Shown here: piece after piece, positions 43,246 to 51,380 of the stretch
How positions within the stretch are numbered: the stretch's first letter is position 1
Layout of the letters: each line of letters starts with the position of its first letter
Assembly (NCBI GenBank): GCA_003576695.1
Contig: QOZQ01000011.1
Coordinates: 62,001-126,000, forward strand
DNA from: Taklimakanibacter lacteus
Lineage (GTDB): Bacteria; Pseudomonadota; Alphaproteobacteria; Rhizobiales; Aestuariivirgaceae
Length of the DNA stretch: 64,000 nucleotides
Direction: 5' to 3'
Notes under the pieces: model-generated
The model's input: the letters and a program-made list of their open reading frames with translations, nothing else
Told to the model about the DNA's origin: nothing
Database searches by the model: none
Made by a program: the position numbers and the translations under genes

Positions 43246-44283
43246 ATGGCTAGTCTGGATCGCGGCGCGGTCGTCCTCAATCTCATGAAGCTCAGGACCT
43301 TCATCGCGCTCTTCGCCGTGCTGATGTTCTTCTCCGTCGCCGCGCCCAATTTCCTGTCGACGGCGAATTTCATCCTGATGTCGAAGCATGTGGCATTGAA
43401 CGCCTTCCTCGCCATGGGCATGACCTTCGTCATCGTCACCGGGGGCATCGACCTCTCGGTCGGTTCGATCGTCGGGCTCTGCGGCATGACGGCGGGCGGC
43501 CTTCTGCTCCATGGCATAGAGCTGCCGATCGGCTACACCGTCTATTTCAACGTCTTCGAGGTTGTCCTCATCACCCTGGGGGTCGGGGTGTTCATCGGCG
43601 CCATCAATGGACTGCTGATCACAAGGCTCAATGTGGCGCCCTTCATCGCGACCCTCGGCACGCTCTATGTCGCCCGCGGCGTCGCGCTGCTCGTCTCTGA
43701 TGGCGGCACTTTCCCCAATCTCGTCGGCAAGGCGGAACTGGGCACGACCGGCTTCGGCTGGCTGGGGGCAGGGCGCATACTGGGCCTGCCGGTCTCGATC
43801 TGGCTCCTGCTGGTCGTCGCTCTCGCGGCCGCCTATCTGGCGCGCTACACGCCGCTCGGCCGCCATATCTTCGCCGTCGGCGGCAATGAGCGGGCGGCGC
43901 GGATGTCGGGGGTGCGGATCAACCGCGTCAAGATGTTCGTCTATATGTTCTCAGGCTTCTGCGCGGCAATCGTCGGGCTGATCATCTCCTCCGAGCTCAT
44001 GGCGTCGCATCCGGCGACCGGCGAAAGCTTCGAGCTCAATGCCATTGCCGCCGCCGTGCTGGGCGGCACGTCGATGTCGGGCGGGCGCGGCACGATCGTC
44101 GGTACGATCGTCGGCGCCTTCGTGATCGGTGTCCTGTCCGACGGTCTCGTGATGATGGGGGTGAGCTCCTTCTGGCAAATGGTCATCAAGGGCATGGTCA
44201 TCATCTTCGCGGTGGTCGTCGACCAGGCGCAGCGCCGCCTGCAGCAGCGGGTGACGCTCATGCAGATGGCGAAAGCGGGCTGA
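43246..44283 (+). CDS. Sugar ABC transporter permease (RbsC type)
   Basis: 345 residues with about ten membrane helices. Family motifs are GMTFVIVTGGIDLSVGSIVG, VGGNERAARMSGVRINRVK (ATPase contact loop) and LGGTSMSGGRGTIVGTIVG. It follows the ATPase gene by three bases and precedes the Gfo/Idh gene by one base, showing one operon for uptake and first oxidation. Confidence 0.93.
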   Translation: MASLDRGAVVLNLMKLRTFIALFAVLMFFSVAAPNFLSTANFILMSKHVALNAFLAMGMTFVIVTGGIDLSVGSIVGLCGMTAGGLLLHGIELPIGYTVYFNVFEVVLITLGVGVFIGAINGLLITRLNVAPFIATLGTLYVARGVALLVSDGGTFPNLVGKAELGTTGFGWLGAGRILGLPVSIWLLLVVALAAAYLARYTPLGRHIFAVGGNERAARMSGVRINRVKMFVYMFSGFCAAIVGLIISSELMASHPATGESFELNAIAAAVLGGTSMSGGRGTIVGTIVGAFVIGVLSDGLVMMGVSSFWQMVIKGMVIIFAVVVDQAQRRLQQRVTLMQMAKAG

Positions 44284-44284
44284 G

Positions 44285-45319
44285 ATGAAGGAGCTGCGCG
44301 GCGCCCTCATCGGCTGCGGCTTCTTTGCCGTGAACCAGCTGCATGGCTGGAAGGATGTGCCGGGCGTCGCCATCGTTTCCCTGTGCGACCGCAATCCGGA
44401 GCGGCTGAAGCTTGTCGGTGAGCAGTTCGGCATCACGGCGCGCTATAATGATGCGCGCGAGATGCTGGCGGCCGAAAGGCCGGATTTCGTCGATATCGCC
44501 ACGACGGTCGAAAGCCATCGGGCCCTGGTCGAATTGGCGGCGAGCTTGCGCATTCCGGTCATCTGCCAGAAGCCCTTTGCGCGGACGCTCGGTGATGCCA
44601 AGGCCATGGTCGAAGCCTGCGGACAAGCGCAAGTGCCGCTCATGGTGCATGAGAATTTCCGCTGGCAGTCGCCGATCCTGAAGGTGAAGCGGGCGATCGA
44701 TGAAGGCCTGATCGGCAAGCCCTTCTGGGGGCGCGTTTCCTTCCGCTCGGCCTATGACGTGTTTTCCGGCCAGCCCTATCTGGCGGAAGGCGAGCGGTTC
44801 ATTGTCGAGGATCTCGGCATCCATGCGCTCGATGTGGCGCGATTCCTGCTCGGCGATGCGCAGGATGTTTCGGCACGGATCGCGCGGGTGAATCCTAAGA
44901 TCAAGGGCGAGGATGTGGCGACGGCGCTCCTGAACCACGGTAATGATGTGGCTTCGGTCGTCGATTGCTCCTATGCCACTCTCCTGGAGACCGAACCCTT
45001 TCCGGAAACGCTGATCGAGATCGATGGCAGCGAGGGGACCATAAGGCTCAATCGCGGCTATGAGCTGGTGGTGACAAGCCGCAAAGGCACCAGGCGCGAA
45101 GATGTCTCGCCGGCGCTTCTGCCCTGGGCGTCGCGGCCCTGGCATAATATCCAGGAAAGCGTGCTGCTCATCCAGCGGCATTGGGCGGACTGCCTGCGGG
45201 CGGGCAGGGAACCCGACACGTCCGGCCGGGACAATCTCCAGACATTGGCGCTGGTCGAAGCCGTCTATGCGAGCGCCAGAACGGGCGGGACGGTGTCCGT
45301 GCCTGGCCTGTTGCGGTGA
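44285..45319 (+). CDS. apsD: Gfo/Idh/MocA dehydrogenase, D-apiose dehydrogenase candidate
   Basis: 344 residues. The NAD-binding motif is GALIGCGFFAVNQLHGW; the family EKP motif is changed to QKP (VICQKPFA), a feature I also associate with ApsD-like proteins. The catalytic histidine is probably in VEDLGIHALDVARFLLG. In the known pathway ApsD oxidises D-apiose to D-apionolactone. Its position directly after the importer genes and next to the RLP/kinase genes supports that role, but the gene symbol is inferred from context. It converges with the GntR regulator. Confidence 0.72.
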   Translation: MKELRGALIGCGFFAVNQLHGWKDVPGVAIVSLCDRNPERLKLVGEQFGITARYNDAREMLAAERPDFVDIATTVESHRALVELAASLRIPVICQKPFARTLGDAKAMVEACGQAQVPLMVHENFRWQSPILKVKRAIDEGLIGKPFWGRVSFRSAYDVFSGQPYLAEGERFIVEDLGIHALDVARFLLGDAQDVSARIARVNPKIKGEDVATALLNHGNDVASVVDCSYATLLETEPFPETLIEIDGSEGTIRLNRGYELVVTSRKGTRREDVSPALLPWASRPWHNIQESVLLIQRHWADCLRAGREPDTSGRDNLQTLALVEAVYASARTGGTVSVPGLLR

Positions 45320-45324
45320 TGAGC

Positions 45325-46029
45325 TCAATTCGACAGGGAATAAAGATTTCGCGAGCGTTCGAGATGCTTCACCATGGCTTTCTCGGCACCATCGGCGTCG
45401 CGTGCTGCAAGGTGCTCGATGATGTCCTCATGCTCGGCAAGGGTGTATTTCTCCTTGCCGGACCAGATCAGAAGCTCGGTATGATAGACCTTGAGCCACC
45501 CCAGCAGCGCCTCGCTGACACCGACAAAGATCGGGTTGCCGGAAATGGCCGCGATCTGGGTGTGGAAACGCATGTCGGCGGCGATGAAGAGATCCGCCTT
45601 GCCGAGCAGGCCCTTCTGCTCGGCGAGCGTCTGGCGCAATTCGGCAATCTGCTTCTTCGTCGCCTTCTTCGCCGCCTCGCGCACCATGCCGCGCTCGAAG
45701 AACAACCGGGCGTTCTTCAGATTCTCGAGCGAATCGGGCGAGCGCGACAGCATGATGTGAGCGCTCTGGTCCACCTGGCGGATGATCGACAGGGGCGTCA
45801 ATTCGAGAACGCGGGCGCGCTCGCCATGGCTGATGGCGACAAGGCCCATATTGCCCAGAAGCTGCATGGCCTCGCGAATGGCGGGGCGCCCGACGCCAAA
45901 GCGCTCCATCAATTCGCGCTCGGAGGGCATCTCATCGCCCGGCTTCATGCCGCCTTCGATGATCAGGCGCTTGAGACGCTCAAGCACTTCGTCGGAAAGC
46001 TTGCGTTTGACAATGCGGTCGGTCTGCAT
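45325..46029 (-). CDS. GntR-family regulator (FCD domain) of the apionate locus
   Basis: 234 residues. The winged helix (residues ~8-75) shows GDEMPSERELMERFGVGRP and AIREAMQLL. The FCD domain supplies a metal/ligand pocket with DMRFHTQIAAISGN and EHEDIIEHLAARDA. It resembles NanR-type regulators of sugar-acid loci. It is divergent from the RLP gene. Identical 13-base sites lie in its own promoter region and 7 kb away between the lerI- and apnO-like genes, so it most likely represses all three transcripts until a pathway sugar acid binds. Confidence 0.9.
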   Translation of the reverse strand: MQTDRIVKRKLSDEVLERLKRLIIEGGMKPGDEMPSERELMERFGVGRPAIREAMQLLGNMGLVAISHGERARVLELTPLSIIRQVDQSAHIMLSRSPDSLENLKNARLFFERGMVREAAKKATKKQIAELRQTLAEQKGLLGKADLFIAADMRFHTQIAAISGNPIFVGVSEALLGWLKVYHTELLIWSGKEKYTLAEHEDIIEHLAARDADGAEKAMVKHLERSRNLYSLSN

Positions 46030-46066
46030 GGGCTCGCCAATCGGCTTGTGGACTCAACTCATTGTG

Positions 46067-46079
46067 TCATTATACCAGT
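46067..46079. promoter_or_regulatory. GntR operator copy 2, between gntR and RLP gene
   Basis: TCATTATACCAGT, identical to the 13-mer at 39141-39153. On the minus strand it includes TATAAT (46069-46074), a -10 about 40 bases ahead of the gntR start. Binding here would give autoregulation and also block the RLP/kinase promoter on the other strand. Confidence 0.68.
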
Positions 46080-46088
46080 TGGCCTCTC

Positions 46089-47360
46089 ATGCACCAGAGC
46101 TCTAAAGATGTAATTCGATTAACTTATCGCATCGAGACGGCCGGCAGCATCGAGAAGCTGGCGGCCAAGATCGCTAGCGACCAGTCGACGGGCACCTTCA
46201 TCGACCTGCCGGGCGAGACCGAGGAACTGAAGAACCGCGTGGCGGCACGGGTGGCCGATATCCGCCCCCTCGAGCCGTTTCCCGCTCCCTCCATCCCCGC
46301 CGGTGAAAGCGGGCCCTTCAAACGCGCCGATGTCGACATCGATTTCCCGTTCGATGCCATCGGCACCGATCTTGCCGCCCTGACGACCATCGCGATCGGC
46401 GGCGTCTATGCGATCAGGGGGTTCAGCGGCATCCGCGTGGTCGACATGCATTTGCCGGAGGCCTTTCGCGGCGCCTATCCGGGGCCGCAATTCGGTGTCG
46501 CCGGCAGCCGCCGGCTCACCGGCGTGTCCGGCCGGCCCATCATCGGCACGATCGTCAAGCCGGCTCTGGGCTTGCGTCCGCATGAGACGGCGGAGCTGGT
46601 GCGCGATGTGGTCGATGCCGGCGTCGATTTCGTCAAGGACGACGAGAAGCTGATGTCGCCCGCCTATTCGCCGCTGGCCGAGCGGGTGAAGGCGATCATG
46701 CCGATCATTCTCGAGCGCGAGCAGAAGACGGGCCGGAAATGCATGTATGCCTGGGGCATTTCGGCCGCCGATCCCGACGAGATGATGCGCAATCACGATC
46801 TGGTCGTCAAAGCGGGCGGCAATTGCGCCGTCATCAACATCAATTCCATCGGCATGGGCGCCATGCTGTTCCTGCGCAAACGAAGCGGCCTGGTGCTGCA
46901 TGCGCATCGCAATGGCTGGGACATCCTCACGCGCCATCCTGGTCTCGGCATGGACTTCAAGGTCTATCAGCAGTTCTGGCGGCTTCTCGGCATCGATCAG
47001 TTCCAGATCAACGGCATCGGCGCCAAATACTGGGAGCCCGATGAGAGCTTTGTCGCTTCCTTCAAGGCGGTGACGTCGCCCTTGTTCGCGGAAGATGACT
47101 GCCCGCTGCCGGTCGTGTGCTCCGGCCAATGGGGCGGCCAGGCGCCGGAGACCTATCGGCGCACCGGGCGCAGCCAGGATCTCCTGTATCTGTGTGGTGG
47201 CGGCATCGTTTCCCATCCCGGCGGGCCTGCGGCAGGCGTGCGCGCCGTGACGCAGGCCTGGGAAGCGGCGGTCGCCGGCATTCCGCTTGAAATTTATGCG
47301 AAGGATCATCCGGATCTCGCCCAGTCGCTGGCCAAATTCGCCGACGGCAAGGGCGCATGA
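46089..47360 (+). CDS. oiaC: RuBisCO-like protein, 3-oxo-isoapionate-4-phosphate decarboxylase candidate
   Basis: 423 residues. Active-site features of the RuBisCO superfamily are kept: lysine 157 in IVKPALGLRP, the carbamylated lysine 183 plus metal ligands Asp185/Glu186 in FVKDDEKLMS, histidine in LVLHAHRNGWD, and a loop-6-like lysine in GIGAKYWEP. It is not a carbon-fixing enzyme: there is no small subunit or phosphoribulokinase. RLPs in apionate loci either decarboxylate (OiaC) or hydrolyse (OiaX) 3-oxo-isoapionate 4-phosphate. The LerI-like gene at 38324 fits the decarboxylase, whose product is L-erythrulose 1-phosphate. The start at ATG 46089 has no clear ribosome site. Confidence 0.78.
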   Translation: MHQSSKDVIRLTYRIETAGSIEKLAAKIASDQSTGTFIDLPGETEELKNRVAARVADIRPLEPFPAPSIPAGESGPFKRADVDIDFPFDAIGTDLAALTTIAIGGVYAIRGFSGIRVVDMHLPEAFRGAYPGPQFGVAGSRRLTGVSGRPIIGTIVKPALGLRPHETAELVRDVVDAGVDFVKDDEKLMSPAYSPLAERVKAIMPIILEREQKTGRKCMYAWGISAADPDEMMRNHDLVVKAGGNCAVININSIGMGAMLFLRKRSGLVLHAHRNGWDILTRHPGLGMDFKVYQQFWRLLGIDQFQINGIGAKYWEPDESFVASFKAVTSPLFAEDDCPLPVVCSGQWGGQAPETYRRTGRSQDLLYLCGGGIVSHPGGPAAGVRAVTQAWEAAVAGIPLEIYAKDHPDLAQSLAKFADGKGA

Positions 47361-48637
47361 GCCTGCTGCTCTCCTATTACGGCGATGATTTCACCGGCTC
47401 GACCGATGTGATGGAGGCGCTCGCCTCCAATGGGATCAACACGGTCCTGTTCACACGCCTTCCGACACAAGAGCAGTTCGCGCCTTTTGCGGACTACCCG
47501 GCCATCGGTCTTGCCGGCACCAGCCGCAGCCAGCCGCCGCAATGGATGAATGAACATCTGCCGCAGGTCTTCGAATGGCTGCGGTCGCTCGGCGCGAGAT
47601 TGTGCCATTACAAAGTGTGCTCGACTTTCGATTCGAGTCCCAGGGTCGGCAGCATCGGACGCGCGATCGAGATCGCCCAAAGCGTGTTCGGCCAGCCGGC
47701 GGTGCCGCTCGTCGTGGGAGCGCCGCAGCTGGGGCGCTACACTTTCGCCGGCCATCTCTTTGCCAGATATGGCGGCGACGTCTGGCGGATCGACCGGCAC
47801 CCGGTGATGAGCCGGCACCCGGTCACGCCGATGGATGAAGCCGATCTGCGCCTTCACCTGGCCAAGCAGACCGCGCAACCGGTTCACCTGGCTTCAGGGG
47901 ATTTGCGTGAGCCGGGCATTCACCTGATCGATGTCTTCGATGCGGCGACGCAGATGGAGGCCGGTGAGCGCCTTCTAGCGCTTCCCGGCGAGGCAAAACC
48001 ATTCATCGTCGGCTCTTCAGGGGTCGAATATGCGCTCGTTCAGGTTCTGGCGCGGAACGGCGAGATTGCCGGCACGGCGGATTTTGCGCCGCTCGATCCG
48101 GTCGAGCGTTGTCTTGCGGTATCAGGCAGCGTATCCCCGACGACGGAACGGCAGATCCGCCTGGCTTGCGCCAATGGCTTCACCGGGATCACCGCAGATC
48201 CGTTGAAATTGGCGAGACAGGAAGTGGAGGAGAGTGCGCAGCTTACCAACAGAGCCTCACATGCGCTCGCGGGCGGCGAGAGCGTTCTGATCCATACCGC
48301 AATGGGCAGCGCATCGGATAAGGGACATGAGCTGGATAGGATACCGGATGGACGCCGTCGCCTCGGCCGGGCTCTGGGAAAAATTGCCGGTGAGCTCGTG
48401 CGCCGGCACAGGCTCACGCGCCTCATCCTGGCGGGCGGCGATTCATCGAGCCACGCGCTGGGAGAGCTCGACATCCATGCGCTGACGCCGCGTTTGCCGT
48501 TGCCTGAATCGCCCGGCTCGCCGGTTTGCCTCGCGCATAGCGCTGATCCGGCCTATGCCGGACTGGAGATCGCCATGAAGGGCGGACAGATCGGCCGAGA
48601 CGACTACTTCATTCGCCTGAAACAGGGCGGCCCTTAA
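47357..48637 (+). CDS. oiaK: DUF1537 four-carbon acid sugar kinase family, 3-oxo-isoapionate kinase candidate
   Basis: 426 residues. The N-terminal substrate domain begins YYGDDFTGSTDVMEAL, where the DD pair is the family hallmark. The C-terminal ATP-binding domain has LAVSGSVSPTTERQI and the glycine-rich LILAGGDSSSHALGEL. DUF1537 kinases phosphorylate threonate, erythronate, denstate-like acids or, in apionate loci, 3-oxo-isoapionate. The ATG overlaps the RLP stop (ATGA); such coupling supports consecutive steps: kinase product feeds the RLP. Confidence 0.8.
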   Translation: MSLLLSYYGDDFTGSTDVMEALASNGINTVLFTRLPTQEQFAPFADYPAIGLAGTSRSQPPQWMNEHLPQVFEWLRSLGARLCHYKVCSTFDSSPRVGSIGRAIEIAQSVFGQPAVPLVVGAPQLGRYTFAGHLFARYGGDVWRIDRHPVMSRHPVTPMDEADLRLHLAKQTAQPVHLASGDLREPGIHLIDVFDAATQMEAGERLLALPGEAKPFIVGSSGVEYALVQVLARNGEIAGTADFAPLDPVERCLAVSGSVSPTTERQIRLACANGFTGITADPLKLARQEVEESAQLTNRASHALAGGESVLIHTAMGSASDKGHELDRIPDGRRRLGRALGKIAGELVRRHRLTRLILAGGDSSSHALGELDIHALTPRLPLPESPGSPVCLAHSADPAYAGLEIAMKGGQIGRDDYFIRLKQGGP

Positions 48638-48647
48638 CCAGCGGCTC

Positions 48648-49007
48648 TCACGCCGCCATCATCCGGTCGACCTCGGCGACGAGCTCGCGCAGATGGAAGG
48701 GCTTGGAGAGCACCTTGGCGTCCTTGGGGGCGCGTGAATCGGGATGCAGCGCCACTGCGGCAAAGCCGGTGATGAACATGATCTTGAGCGTGGGATCGAG
48801 CTCGGCCGCGCGGCGCGCCAGCTCGATACCGTCCATCTCGGGCATGACGATGTCGGTCAGAAGCAGGTCATAAGAGCTCTGCTTGATCTCCTCGAAGGCG
48901 CTGGCGCCCTCGCCGAAGGAGACGACGGTATGGCCGGCGCGCTCCAGTGCCCGCACCAGAAACCGGCGCATATCCTCGTCATCCTCAGCCAGAATGATCT
49001 TGGCCAT
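48648..49007 (-). CDS. cpdR: CpdR, single-domain response regulator
   Basis: 119 residues, a receiver domain with no output domain. Acidic residues are in LAEDDED, the phosphorylated aspartate is Asp52 (LLLTDIVMPEMDG) and the conserved lysine is in LSKPFHLREL. The sequence is very close to the CpdR proteins of Caulobacter and Sinorhizobium as I know them. When unphosphorylated, CpdR delivers substrates to the ClpXP protease at a cell pole; the CckA-ChpT relay phosphorylates it. The start at 49007 was chosen by family length; the ATG three bases earlier is possible. Confidence 0.93.
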   Translation of the reverse strand: MAKIILAEDDEDMRRFLVRALERAGHTVVSFGEGASAFEEIKQSSYDLLLTDIVMPEMDGIELARRAAELDPTLKIMFITGFAAVALHPDSRAPKDAKVLSKPFHLRELVAEVDRMMAA

Positions 49008-49194
49008 CATAACCCTGGTCTTCTCTCTTTTTTCATTCATAGGCCATGCCAAAGCAGCCCGCCAGCCCAGGCCCGCCACCCGGCATCAGCCTATGCATTA
49101 GAGGTAAATGTCCTATAAAGCGCGTCTATCCTGTGGACAACGGCGCGTTTGACCGTAATATTCGGAAATATGCAGTCTCCAGGAGCCATGCGCA

Positions 49195-50085
49195 TTGGGT
49201 AAGCCCGTTGAGATGGACCCCTTCGCCATTCTCGCCCCACGGCAGTGGACACGGCCGGCGATCTTCAACTCACCCCACAGCGGCCGTGCCTATCCTGAGG
49301 ATTTTCTTGCCGCCGCGCGCCTCAGCCCGCATGCGTTGCGCAAGTCGGAAGATTGCTATATCGACGAATTGTTCAGCTTCGTCGCCGATCTCGGCACGCC
49401 GCTGCTCCATGCCCATTTCCCGCGCGCCTATCTCGATGTGAATCGCGAACCCTATGAGCTCGATCCGCGCATGTTCCGCGAGGACCTGCCGGGTTTCGCC
49501 AATGTCTCCTCCATGCGCGTGGCAGGCGGCCTCGGCACCATCCCGCGCATCGTGAGCGAGGGCGATGAGATCTATCGGGGACCCGTCAAGCTCGCCGATG
49601 CGCTGGCCCGCATCGAGACGATCTACCGACCCTATCACCGCACCTTGGCCGACCTCATCAACCGGGCGCGCCAGGCCTTCGGCTATGCGCTGCTGGTCGA
49701 TTGCCATTCGATGCCTTCCACCGCCTGCTCGCATGTGACGCCCCATCCCATGGGCCGGGTGGATGTGGTGCTGGGCGACCGACATGGGGTCGCTTGCAGT
49801 GATGAGATCGTCTCGACGCTGGAAGCGCTCATGCGCAGCCAGGGCCTCAGGGTCCTGCGCAACAAGCCTTATTCAGGGGGCTTTATCACCCAGAACTATG
49901 GCTCGCCGGCGCATCACCGGCATGCGCTGCAGATCGAGATCAACCGGGCGCTCTATCTCGATGAGCGGACGCTCGAGAGGAGCCGGGGCTTCGCCGCGAC
50001 GAAACTGACGCTTTATCGGGTTTTCGCGGGGTTGCTCGCCTCGCTCCCCGACATCATGCAACCCCGCCGCCAGGCGGCCGAATAG
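49195..50085 (+). CDS. N-formylglutamate amidohydrolase family protein (copy 1)
   Basis: 296 residues. Family motifs are FNSPHSGRAYPEDFL, the YLDVNREPYELDPRMF stretch, DCHSMPS and a late EINRALYLDE. The family contains HutG-type deformylases that release glutamate from N-formylglutamate. AGGAG (49181-49185) nine bases ahead favours the TTG at 49195; ATG 49213 is the alternative. It is divergent from cpdR, as in other Rhizobiales. A more distant second copy lies at 59320. Confidence 0.88.
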   Translation: MGKPVEMDPFAILAPRQWTRPAIFNSPHSGRAYPEDFLAAARLSPHALRKSEDCYIDELFSFVADLGTPLLHAHFPRAYLDVNREPYELDPRMFREDLPGFANVSSMRVAGGLGTIPRIVSEGDEIYRGPVKLADALARIETIYRPYHRTLADLINRARQAFGYALLVDCHSMPSTACSHVTPHPMGRVDVVLGDRHGVACSDEIVSTLEALMRSQGLRVLRNKPYSGGFITQNYGSPAHHRHALQIEINRALYLDERTLERSRGFAATKLTLYRVFAGLLASLPDIMQPRRQAAE

Positions 50086-50095
50086 AAGGCCGGCC

Positions 50096-50186
50096 AAAAG
50101 AAAAGGGGCCGGGACTGCTTGCGCAGACCGGCCCAAGTCTAGGGAGGAAACGCCCAGGAAGGGCATGCGAGACGTCTCCGTCTCAC
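50096..50186 (-). ncRNA. Small RNA, suhB/mmgR-like, with own promoter and terminator
   Basis: On the minus strand a stem GAGACG-GAGA-CGTCTC is followed by a GCCC/GGGC hairpin. An unpaired GTTTCCTCCCTAGACTT stretch, anti-Shine-Dalgarno-like, comes next. The end is a textbook rho-independent terminator: GGGCCGG-CTGC-GCAA-GCAG-CCGGCCC and then CTTTTCTTTT (50105-50096). Length from the inferred start is about 90 bases. It matches my memory of the Rfam suhB (mmgR) family of rhizobia, named for its position near suhB-type genes; the SuhB/HisN gene is indeed next door on the other strand. Confidence 0.72.
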
Positions 50187-50192
50187 GAGGTG

Positions 50193-50221
50193 TATTTGGC
50201 AGTGCAGCAGTGGAATTTCAA
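50193..50221 (-). promoter_or_regulatory. Sigma70-like promoter of the small RNA
   Basis: Read on the minus strand, TTGAAA (50221-50216), 17 bases, CAAATA (50198-50193). Spacing is optimal. Predicted transcription start is near 50186, which gives a transcript of about 90 bases up to the terminator. Confidence 0.6.
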
Positions 50222-50576
50222 GGGAAAGGTTCAATCGAAGTGAATAATTCTGTGCAACTTTATGAAAATGCAGATCGGAGAATTCTGAGTTAACTAATTG
50301 TTTTTCCTAATTAATTAAGGCATATCCAAAGTTGATCCCTACATCTTTCGATAAAAGACATGCGCATGACGCATGGCTTTGTGCTGGATAACTCTTTTGC
50401 GCTGCAGCAAAAACGGAGGGCTTGAGCCTTCCTTCCTGTTCCCCTAGATCACGCTTCTGCATCGGTTTTTCAAGAGAAAGCCCATAAAACTGATCGAATT
50501 CATAAATCCAGCGCATCATCCGGCAGCGAAAGGCGATTCGTCCGCCCGCCGGAACGCTCAATCCTGAAGGCACATC
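50222..50576. other. Intergenic stretch ahead of hisN
   Basis: About 355 bases, more AT-rich than the surroundings, with an AT run CCTAATTAATTAAGG near 50308-50322. I see no credible coding frame or RNA gene; the long antisense frame through here is a shadow of hisN. It should hold the hisN promoter. AAGG lies six bases before its ATG. Confidence 0.5.
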
Positions 50577-51380
50577 ATGTCCGCGCCCAACTGGACCGAA
50601 CTCACCCAATTCGCCCTCGATCTCGCAGAAGCCTCGGCCCGTGAGATCCTGCCCCATTTCCGGCAGAACATCCCGGTCGATGTCAAAGCAAGCGTCGTCT
50701 GGGACCCGGTCACCGAGGGCGACCGCGCCGGGGAACGGATCATGCGCAAGATGATCGAGGCGCGCTATCCCGATCACGGCATCCATGGCGAAGAATATGG
50801 TCAAAAGCCCAGCCGTTCGGGCTTCACCTGGGTGCTCGACCCGGTCGACGGCACCCGCGCCTTCATATCCGGCATGCCCACCTGGGCCACGCTGATCGGC
50901 CTCAATTTCGAGGGCAAGCCCACGGTCGGCGTCATGAACCAGCCCTTTGTCGGAGAAACCTTCTATGGCAACCCCGAGGGCGCATGGTCGCGGCATCGGG
51001 GAAGCGAGCGCAAGCTTTCGACCCGTCCGGCCCGGCCCCTGGCCCAGGCCACTTTCACCACCACGGCTCCCGAGCTCTATCGCAACGATGCCGAGAAAGG
51101 CATCCTGAGGCGGCTGAGTCAGGCGACACGCCTCACCCGCTATGGCGGGGACGCCTATTTCTTCTGCGTGCTGGCGGCCGGGCAGATCGACCTGGCGCTC
51201 GATGCGCATATGGAGCCCTATGACATCGCCCCGCTCATTCCCATCATCGAAGCCGCCGGCGGCGTCGTCACGACATGGGAGCGCGGCGATGCGGCAGGGG
51301 GCGGCGATGTGATCGCGGCAAGCTCGCCCGCCCTTTATGAAGAAGCGCTCGCCGTCATGCACGGGTCTCGGGATGCTTAA
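50577..51380 (+). CDS. hisN: Histidinol-phosphatase, inositol monophosphatase family
   Basis: 267 residues. Metal-binding motifs of the family are present: TEGDRAGER, HGEEYG, VLDPVDGTRAFISG and HMEPYDIAPLIPIIEAAGG. The variant GGDAYFFCVLAAGQIDL matches HisN-type enzymes rather than SuhB, so the likely reaction is histidinol phosphate to histidinol, the penultimate step of histidine synthesis. Its stop codon shares bases with the convergent hydrolase stop (TTAA). Confidence 0.82.
   Translation: MSAPNWTELTQFALDLAEASAREILPHFRQNIPVDVKASVVWDPVTEGDRAGERIMRKMIEARYPDHGIHGEEYGQKPSRSGFTWVLDPVDGTRAFISGMPTWATLIGLNFEGKPTVGVMNQPFVGETFYGNPEGAWSRHRGSERKLSTRPARPLAQATFTTTAPELYRNDAEKGILRRLSQATRLTRYGGDAYFFCVLAAGQIDLALDAHMEPYDIAPLIPIIEAAGGVVTTWERGDAAGGGDVIAASSPALYEEALAVMHGSRDA

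Noticed and set aside
41293-43866. 857-codon minus-strand frame opposite the sugar importer genes
   Set aside because: The plus strand encodes complete ATPase and permease domains; the minus frame shows no motif and crosses three genes.
46089-47360. Possible Calvin-cycle RuBisCO
   Set aside because: No small subunit, phosphoribulokinase or cbb genes; sequence and partners fit an RLP of sugar-acid catabolism.
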